DNA of 10,151 nt from Sphaerochaeta sp. (GTDB lineage: Bacteria > Spirochaetota > Spirochaetia > Sphaerochaetales > Sphaerochaetaceae). The stretch spans positions 1-10,151 of the forward strand of contig DMAO01000134.1 in the NCBI GenBank assembly GCA_003446545.1. The letters run 5' to 3'. The notes under the pieces are model-generated. The model saw only the letters and a program-made list of their open reading frames with translations, was not told where the DNA came from and ran no database searches. Below are positions 5,730 through 10,151 of the stretch, one piece after another. Every line of letters begins with the position of its first letter. Position 1 is the first letter of the stretch. The translations under genes and the position numbers were made by a program.

Positions 5730-6952
5730 AGAAGCAACGAAAAGAAGTAAAAAAGAGGGACTTGGAGGAATGGAGGATCAGCCTGAGGGAGGCCTTCTCA
5801 CGCATTCCCGACCCACGTGATAAGCGGGGCAAGCGATACCGGCTTGATGACATACTCATTCTGGCGACCTACGGGACCCTCTGGGGATTCACCGATTTCG
5901 TGAATATGTGTGCGGAACTGGAATACCACCTGCCCTATTTCCGGAAACTGCTCACATTGGATCGGATACCGTCGCACGACTGTTTCTCTGCAACCTTCGC
6001 AGCTATAGACCCTGAGCACTTCCTGACCTGCTTCATGGAATGGCTTACCCAGATCACGTGCTCGAGGGGTAAGCACGTGTCGATAGACGGCAAAGCCATC
6101 AGAGCCGCCTGCGAGAAAGTGCACTCGAAATACGTGCCGTACATACTGAATGCCTTTCTCGTGGAGGAAGGCGTGCTGTTCAGCCAGATGAGGATCGATG
6201 CGAAGAATAACGAGATATCGACGATCCCGGAGTTTCTCGAATGGCTCGATCTCAATGATTCGGTAGTCACCATAGATGCCATAGGAGCTCAGTACGAGAT
6301 CGCCGACAAGATCGTTTCAAAAGGCGGAGTGTACGTCCTTCCCGTGAAGCTGAACCAGCCGTCACTGCAGCAGGACATCAGGGAATACCTGGAGAATTAC
6401 GGGGACCCGGATTTCGATGACATCTCCTACCTGAAGACCTTTGACAAGGACCACGGAAGGATGGAAACGAGGGAAGGCTACTACTCGGAGGATGTGTCCT
6501 GCCTCAAGTTCCATGAGAAATGGAAGACTGTCAAGGCAATCGGCATGCTGGTGAGGGAGCGGATCGTGCTTAAGGATGTGACCGACAAGGAAACCGGCGA
6601 GATCGTGAACGCCGATGAAGTATCACGGGAGCTTGTGTGTTATATCATGAGCGCACCAATCGGTGCAGAACAGTTCATGCAAATCGCACGAGGCCATTGG
6701 AAGGTCGAACTGTTCCATTTCTCTCTTGATACCGCTTACATGGAGGACCGGTGCACTGCCAGGAAAGGGAATGCCATGCAGAACCGCTCCCTTCTGAGGA
6801 AGCTCGTGATGAATCTTGCCAAGCTTGATGACGACCCAAAGATGGTAAGAAGCTCCCAGAAAGGCAGGCAGGTCCATTACCGTCACAGCTATGAATCCTG
6901 TGAAAAGATGATTTTCGGGATCCTCCCGAGAAGGTACGAGGAACTCATGTAG
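5714..6952 (+). CDS. ISAs1-family (H-repeat-associated) DDE transposase
   Basis: This 412-residue cut-and-paste type transposase appears complete. Residues about 25-105 match the H-repeat-associated N-terminal domain: IPDPRDKRGKRYRLDDIL (31-48) and IPSHDCFSATFAAIDPEHF (85-103). The RNase H-like core shows HVSIDGKAIR (121-130) with Asp125, VVTIDAIGAQ (184-193) with Asp188, VLPVKLNQPSL (208-218), and the C-terminal GHWKVELFHFSLDTAYMED (327-345) with the presumed third acid Glu344, followed by RKGNAMQNRSLLRKLVMNLA. All three catalytic acids are therefore present. The usual IENxLHW is replaced by VELFHFS. AGGAG (5699-5703) lies 10 nt before the ATG, inside the upstream ORF. No frameshift is needed to read it. 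Confidence 0.92.
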   Translation: MGSSVKKQRKEVKKRDLEEWRISLREAFSRIPDPRDKRGKRYRLDDILILATYGTLWGFTDFVNMCAELEYHLPYFRKLLTLDRIPSHDCFSATFAAIDPEHFLTCFMEWLTQITCSRGKHVSIDGKAIRAACEKVHSKYVPYILNAFLVEEGVLFSQMRIDAKNNEISTIPEFLEWLDLNDSVVTIDAIGAQYEIADKIVSKGGVYVLPVKLNQPSLQQDIREYLENYGDPDFDDISYLKTFDKDHGRMETREGYYSEDVSCLKFHEKWKTVKAIGMLVRERIVLKDVTDKETGEIVNADEVSRELVCYIMSAPIGAEQFMQIARGHWKVELFHFSLDTAYMEDRCTARKGNAMQNRSLLRKLVMNLAKLDDDPKMVRSSQKGRQVHYRHSYESCEKMIFGILPRRYEELM

Positions 6953-7208
6953 AGTTCTGGCCTTCCCGGCTGGCTGTAATTCATAGAGTGCGAACAGATC
7001 CGGTTCTGCAATGGTGCAGTTCTGAGTTCCTACGTCCTTCCATTCCGGTTCCGATCCGTGAACCCGGGGCAAATTGCTGAGACATGTAATGGAAACCATT
7101 AAAATTAACTCATCCACGGCGTTTTTTGTCAATCCCGATGCGAAATCCTTTTTAAGCGATTGCCCTGTTCCCGGAAACCCAAGTATGTCTTTTCCCCCTT
7201 CTCTGTTG
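6953..7208. other. Non-coding stretch: right end of the insertion sequence and junction to the mscS leader
   Basis: No credible gene is seen. It holds several small inverted repeats: CTGCA/TGCAG around ATGG (7007-7020), GGTTC with GAACC (7048-7064), and TAATGG/CCATTA around AAA (7087-7101). The GC-rich part up to about 7080 resembles the IS in composition and the AT-rich part beyond resembles the host. TTGTCA at 7126-7131 could be a -35 element, but no matching -10 is placed correctly. A 169-codon minus-strand reading frame across this stretch is mostly antisense to the transposase. Confidence 0.5.
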
Positions 7209-7237
7209 TATCATTGGAAAACAATACCTGTTGGAGG
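7209..7237 (+). promoter_or_regulatory. Candidate -10 box and Shine-Dalgarno of mscS
   Basis: TATCAT (7209-7214, 5 of 6 to consensus) is the best -10 candidate; no clear -35 is seen. GGAGG (7233-7237) lies 5 nt before the ATG at 7243 and decides that start over an in-frame TTG at 7231, which would overlap the Shine-Dalgarno itself. Unlike rsmE, lplA, malQ and carD, this gene has a normal leader. Confidence 0.5.
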
Positions 7238-7242
7238 TTCCT

Positions 7243-8262
7243 ATGGAAGGCGTTCTCTCTTACCTTACTACATTCATCATTGTTGTTGGCACCGTGGCCC
7301 TACTAGTTCTTGTCCGCTTCTTTTTCAGGAATACGGTGGAAAGCACCAAGAAGTGGCCGTATCAGAGGCAACTACTGACTGCAGGTATCGTGCTGTTGGG
7401 CCTCTTCCTGGCTATTGGGTTCCTTCCTCTGGACCATTCTGTGAAGAACCAGATACTCAGTGTCCTGGGTATATTGATCAGTGCTGTCATAGCCCTCTCT
7501 TCCACAACGCTGGTGGGGAATGCCATGGCTGGCATCATGCTCAGGATGATGCATGAGTTCAGGGGTGGAGATTTTATTGAGGTCGATGACCTTATCGGAC
7601 GTGTGACAGACTTTGGCATTTTCCATACTGAGATCCAACAGGTCAATCGTGATGTGGTTAGCATCCCAAACCTTGTCCTTGTGCAGAGAGCGGTTAAGGT
7701 TACCAGGCGTGATGGGACCTTCATCAACCTGGCTGTTTCTCTGGGGTACTCGCTGGACCATATGCAGGTAGAGGAGGCCCTGAAGGAAGCGGCTCTTTCC
7801 TGCAACCTTGCCGATCCCTTTGTATTCGTTGAGGAGTTTCTTGACCATGCAGTCAGATACCGCTTGTATGGACTGCTTAAAGAGCCGACTGAGCGGTTGA
7901 GCAAGACAAGTGAACTGCATAAAGCAGTGTTGCTGACCCTCCATGAGAAGGGTATGGAAATAGCCTCTCCTCATCTGATGGACAGAAGGGAGTTTGACAA
8001 GGGTGGACAATACATTCCCAAAACATCCAAGCATAGTAAAACCCCACCACCAAAAGAACCTGTCGTAGAGGAGAAGGTGTTTGACAAGGCAGATGAGGCC
8101 CAATCCTTGGAGGATCTTCGTCAAGTGTATGAGAAGCTTAAGAAGAAGCAAGAAACCTTGAAGAATGGGGATGATAAGGCGCTGAAAGCAAATCTGGGAA
8201 AGGAAATCAGGCGCGTTACCCAAGAAATAGAACAGCGCGAAGAGCAGAAGAAGGAAGAGTAG
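7243..8262 (+). CDS. MscS-family small-conductance mechanosensitive channel
   Basis: This 339-residue inner-membrane channel is of the type that opens under membrane tension to release solutes on osmotic downshock. Predicted segments are TM1 about 7-28, TM2 about 43-62 and the pore-lining TM3 about 70-101, rich in Gly/Ala (SVLGILISAVIALSSTTLVG, 73-92). The cytoplasmic MscS beta domain follows with FRGGDFIEVDDLIGRVTDFG (106-125) and NRDVVSIPNLVL (135-146), the family signature region. An alpha/beta part extends to about 245. The last 80 or so residues form a charged, probably coiled-coil tail absent from E. coli MscS (286 residues). The gene lies immediately downstream of the insertion sequence with its own ribosome-binding site and converges on the lacI-type gene. 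Whether the IS supplies or disturbs its promoter is unknown. Confidence 0.9.
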   Translation: MEGVLSYLTTFIIVVGTVALLVLVRFFFRNTVESTKKWPYQRQLLTAGIVLLGLFLAIGFLPLDHSVKNQILSVLGILISAVIALSSTTLVGNAMAGIMLRMMHEFRGGDFIEVDDLIGRVTDFGIFHTEIQQVNRDVVSIPNLVLVQRAVKVTRRDGTFINLAVSLGYSLDHMQVEEALKEAALSCNLADPFVFVEEFLDHAVRYRLYGLLKEPTERLSKTSELHKAVLLTLHEKGMEIASPHLMDRREFDKGGQYIPKTSKHSKTPPPKEPVVEEKVFDKADEAQSLEDLRQVYEKLKKKQETLKNGDDKALKANLGKEIRRVTQEIEQREEQKKEE

Positions 8263-8338
8263 ATTCATCCAATACCGGGAGGAACCCTTAGCATTGGTGT
8301 ACCATCCCTTTGGCAGAGGTCTTATCTGTAGGTATTGG
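8263..8338. other. Convergent mscS/lacI-type junction with an 8-bp inverted repeat
   Basis: CCAATACC (8269-8276) and GGTATTGG (8331-8338) are perfect inverted repeats separated by 54 nt; the right arm lies in the last codons of the regulator gene. A weak imperfect stem (GGGAGG with CCATCCC, about 8278-8311) lies between them. No hairpin with a clear T-run is present, so no terminator can be called with confidence. Confidence 0.35.
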
Positions 8339-9368
8339 GTAACAGGGGAAAAGAATCCTCGTCGATAAGGTTCTCAAGCAACACAATATCTATCGGAACA
8401 TATATGGCACTGTCTGGAGTCTGCCCCAGCATCCCCTTTCGATAGAGCTGATACACAGCTGTATACCCTTGATAATTTGGTCTTTGTGAGATGAGGCAGT
8501 CCACTTTTCCGTCCAGCATCGCCTTGCGGTTCTGGTCTATAAGGTCATAGCCTATGAGGATGGTCTGACTTTTTCTGCCAAGAGAGGATACGAAGCTGGC
8601 TATCCTGTGTACTGCATCGTTGACGACAAAGATTCCCCGTATGTCAGCATGCTCCCTATAGGCTTGTTCTAGGGAGTTCTCGCACCCTGCGGTGAGTTGC
8701 ATCTCAAGCTCCAGCATTTTGTAAGTTGGCATGTCCGCAAAATAGCTCTTGAATCCCCTTGCCCGCTCAAAGGAGTTGAATGCTGTCTTATGAGTCTGTA
8801 TGGTGATGTATGTGCCTCCCTGAGCACTGAGCAGATGCATCATCCTCCCTGCCATGTAGCCTCCTCTGAAGGGATCTTGGACAACTGAAGATACTGGCTT
8901 CATATCCGGTAGGGGGGAGTCTATGAAGGCGTAGTCGAGTTCTGGATGTTTCGTAAGGAAAGCCCTCGATGCATCGGGTAGGACAGGGGCCATTAGGATG
9001 GCATCAGGCTCCTCTTGTATGAGCTTTTCTCCATTTTCCAGAAGTGAGGTAGAATCTGATCGGTCAAACTCGGCAACCGAGATGGAAACGGCAAGAGGGG
9101 AAAGTTCCTTTGCCGCCTTCAAAATTCCATCATAGATAAGGTTCCAATATCCATACTCCGAGTAAAGCAGTGGCAACAGCACTCCAATTCTGAACTCCTT
9201 GCTAAGCTTGAGGTTCCTGGCAAACGTGTTCGGCTGATACCCGTAGTCGTCAACTAGGGCCATCACTTTCTTGGTGGTCTCAGGTGCGACACGGCCCCTT
9301 TTGTGCAGGACCCTGTCCACAGTCCCGATGGATACATTCGCTAGTTTGGCAATTTCAGCAATAGTCAT
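8322..9368 (-). CDS. LacI-family transcriptional regulator with periplasmic-binding-protein-type effector domain
   Basis: This 348-residue DNA-binding regulator probably responds to a sugar or related small molecule. The N-terminal LacI helix-turn-helix is at 1-22 (MTIAEIAKLANVSIGTVDRV), with RGRVAPETTKKV and a GYQPN turn, and a hinge helix near NTFARNLKLSK (47-57). From 59 on comes the two-lobed effector domain: RIGVLLPLLYSEYGYWNLI, then DAILMAPV (122-129), FIDSPLP (148-154), GIFVVNDA (245-252), LIGYDLID (271-278) and ISQRPNYQGYTAV (293-305). The GY.L and QRP.YQGY.A pattern is typical of RbsB-like binding domains, and the wNLIYDGILKAAKE region matches the ligand-cleft helix. The ligand cannot be told from sequence. 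No sugar transporter or catabolic operon is adjacent in the window, so its target is unknown; upstream lie only decayed genes. AAGGA lies 4 nt before the ATG. Confidence 0.9.
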   Translation of the reverse strand: MTIAEIAKLANVSIGTVDRVLHKRGRVAPETTKKVMALVDDYGYQPNTFARNLKLSKEFRIGVLLPLLYSEYGYWNLIYDGILKAAKELSPLAVSISVAEFDRSDSTSLLENGEKLIQEEPDAILMAPVLPDASRAFLTKHPELDYAFIDSPLPDMKPVSSVVQDPFRGGYMAGRMMHLLSAQGGTYITIQTHKTAFNSFERARGFKSYFADMPTYKMLELEMQLTAGCENSLEQAYREHADIRGIFVVNDAVHRIASFVSSLGRKSQTILIGYDLIDQNRKAMLDGKVDCLISQRPNYQGYTAVYQLYRKGMLGQTPDSAIYVPIDIVLLENLIDEDSFPLLPNTYR

Positions 9369-9417
9369 GGTGTCCTTATCCTAATCGTATGACGAACAAT
9401 AGTATACAAACTTATTC
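9369..9417 (-). promoter_or_regulatory. Upstream region of the lacI-type gene
   Basis: On the minus strand a -10-like TATACT (9406 down to 9401) lies about 32 nt before the ATG; no good -35 is seen. TCGT-ATG-ACGA (9385-9395) is a short inverted repeat between this box and the start codon and could be an autoregulatory operator, though it lacks the usual central CG of LacI operators. Confidence 0.3.
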
Positions 9418-9564
9418 TTATACTACATCCAAGGCATGCTTGGGAATGATATCCTGCGGATAGTCTCTAGAATTTTCTCCAAATTGGGAGACCCCTTCTG
9501 CAATAACAGCATTTTCCTTGATCCCTATCCTTCGGTAATACAATGATTCTCGTCCATATGCAAG
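9418..9564 (-). pseudogene. Possible C-terminal remnant of a left-handed beta-helix (hexapeptide-repeat) enzyme
   Basis: A 48-codon minus-strand frame without a start ends at TAA (9420-9418) and is preceded by TGATGA (9570-9565). It reads RRIGIKENAVIAEGV, a spacer of about 11 residues, then QDIIPKHALDVV. The first part resembles the I.ENAVI..G hexapeptide turns and the second the 'KDIPP.ALVVG' end of sugar O-acetyltransferases; a GlgC-like beta-helix tail is another option. The match is short and could be chance. It would mean that part of an acyltransferase or nucleotidyltransferase gene once lay upstream of the lacI-type gene. Confidence 0.2.
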
Positions 9565-10151
9565 TCATCAGAACCTACGAAAGAGATACAAGGATTGTTC
9601 AGATAGGTACCATGAGAATCGACTCTCCAGTTTTCAAGCTCACCTTACTCTCAGTTTCGAAGGGGTCTGATGCCACTACGGTGCAGGTTGCCAAACAAGT
9701 ACATGCAGGTATTGAACGGTTGGACTTCCCGATGTTCTGAGCCTGGAAGTGATCGTGGATACCTCTACGATGGTGGAATACGCCATTACTGTGGTCTATG
9801 AATGGCTGCTCTTCATATTCCTTAGAAGTGGTACGTCGACTCTGATTAATTGGTGTAGCAATGCCTGTATCCATGCTTCTGAGCGTACTCTGAATATTCC
9901 TTTTGGGATACTCCCTGAACCTGACGGCCTTAACCGGTCTTATCCTTCGGGTTGAAGCGTGAAGGGAGTGAGGCAGACATTAAGACCCTGGAAGACGGAC
10001 ACCTGCAACTTTCAAGTGAAGTATCTATTGGATACGGTGGGAATTTCGCCGATATCCAGCCAAGTATGGTTGATTCCCCAACGAAGCGAGAGTAGCGGAA
10101 ACATTACCATGGTACCATTACCGAGCGAGTGCTGGGAAAGCAAGGTGAGAT
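9543..10151 (+). pseudogene. Decayed RND (HAE1/AcrB-type) efflux transporter gene, frameshifted and internally deleted
   Basis: Pieces of one RND pump protein appear in order but in changing frames. Around 9576-9740 (frame of 9543): YERDTRIVQIG, then LLSVSKGSDATTVQVAKQVH, the first porter domain before TM2 (relatives have SV.K.S.ANTV.VA..V). Around 9740-9844 (shifted): LEVIVDTSTMVEYAI then LLFIFLRSGTSTLI, the conserved VDTS loop and TM2. Around 9849-9956 (shifted back): VAMPVSMLLSVL, a stop, then IFLLGYSLNLTALTGLILR, TM3 up to the start of TM4. From about 9943 (third frame): EADIKTLEDGHLQL and ADIQPSMVDSP, which fit the second porter domain, so some 240 residues including TM4-TM7 are missing. 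The end, YRASAGK (10119-10139), fits 'YR..G.EYD' further on. At least three frameshifts and several stops rule out function. It may continue past the right edge. Confidence 0.72.

Larger units (their letters stand above)
5105..7110 (+). mobile_element. Two-ORF insertion sequence with ISAs1/H-repeat-type transposase (ends approximate)
   Basis: Two overlapping genes (5157-5729 and 5714-6952) form a unit between the ispF terminator and mscS. They use more GC-rich codons and stronger Shine-Dalgarno sequences than the neighbours. The second encodes an intact ISAs1-family DDE transposase. I could not fix the termini. The left end is probably near 5103-5111, just past the terminator T-run, and the right end lies within about 7080-7121. 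The left sequence around 5111-5138 and the reversed right sequence around 7081-7110 share only a loose ATGG-containing similarity. TTTTTTGT occurs at 5097-5104 and 7122-7129 and could be an 8-bp target duplication, but it is low complexity. Both ORFs are intact, so the element may be active. Confidence 0.75.

Noticed and set aside
7087..7101. TAATGG-AAA-CCATTA hairpin as a terminator of the transposase gene
   Set aside because: The stem is only 6 bp and AT-rich, and is followed by A-rich rather than T-rich sequence.
6623..7132. 169-codon minus-strand frame over the transposase end and the IS flank
   Set aside because: Half lies antisense to the transposase; no recognisable domain or ribosome-binding site.
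7372..8268. 298-codon open frame antisense to mscS
   Set aside because: It lies wholly opposite a well-supported gene; its hydrophobic leucine/phenylalanine run mirrors the Lys/Glu-rich tail codons of mscS, and no family is recognised.
1..10151. CRISPR array, tRNA/rRNA genes, toxin-antitoxin or phage-defence genes
   Set aside because: I looked on both strands and saw no regularly spaced repeats, no tRNA cloverleaf and no defence-type domains.

Overview
The window looks like the chromosome of a free-living, fermentative spirochaete of the Sphaerochaeta type. This rests on a mid-range GC content, the mix of housekeeping genes, a carD-ispD-ispF cluster, and a LacI-type regulator of the kind common in that group. 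The assignment is an inference from gene content; no rRNA or other marker is present.

Layout. Positions 1-577 (minus) carry the first 192 codons of an RsmE-type 16S rRNA methyltransferase that runs off the left edge. It is divergent from a lipoate-protein ligase gene (626-1591, plus), which converges on malQ (1588-3114, minus); the two stop codons overlap. malQ is in turn divergent from a carD-ispD-ispF operon (3234-5063, plus), which couples a CarD-type RNA polymerase-binding regulator to two enzymes of the MEP isoprenoid pathway and ends at a clear hairpin terminator. Next comes a two-gene insertion sequence (about 5105-7110) with an intact ISAs1/H-repeat-type transposase and an unrecognised upstream partner ORF. 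After it lie an MscS-type mechanosensitive channel gene (7243-8262, plus) and a convergent LacI-family regulator gene (8322-9368, minus). The right edge (about 9540-10151) holds a frameshifted, internally deleted remnant of an RND (HAE1/AcrB-type) efflux pump gene. A short minus-strand fragment at 9418-9564 may be the tail of a hexapeptide-repeat enzyme.

Four points stand out. First, four native genes that head a transcription unit (rsmE, lplA, malQ, carD) each have a sigma70-like -10 hexamer ending only 6-7 nt before the ATG and no good Shine-Dalgarno sequence, which predicts leaderless mRNAs. Second, an uninterrupted run of ten G lies inside the lipoate-binding motif codons of lplA, a possible slippage site. 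Third, the insertion sequence has a coupled second ORF of unknown function. Fourth, the pump gene at the right edge is being lost. I see no CRISPR array, tRNA, rRNA or defence island, and nothing that amounts to a clearly new multi-gene system.
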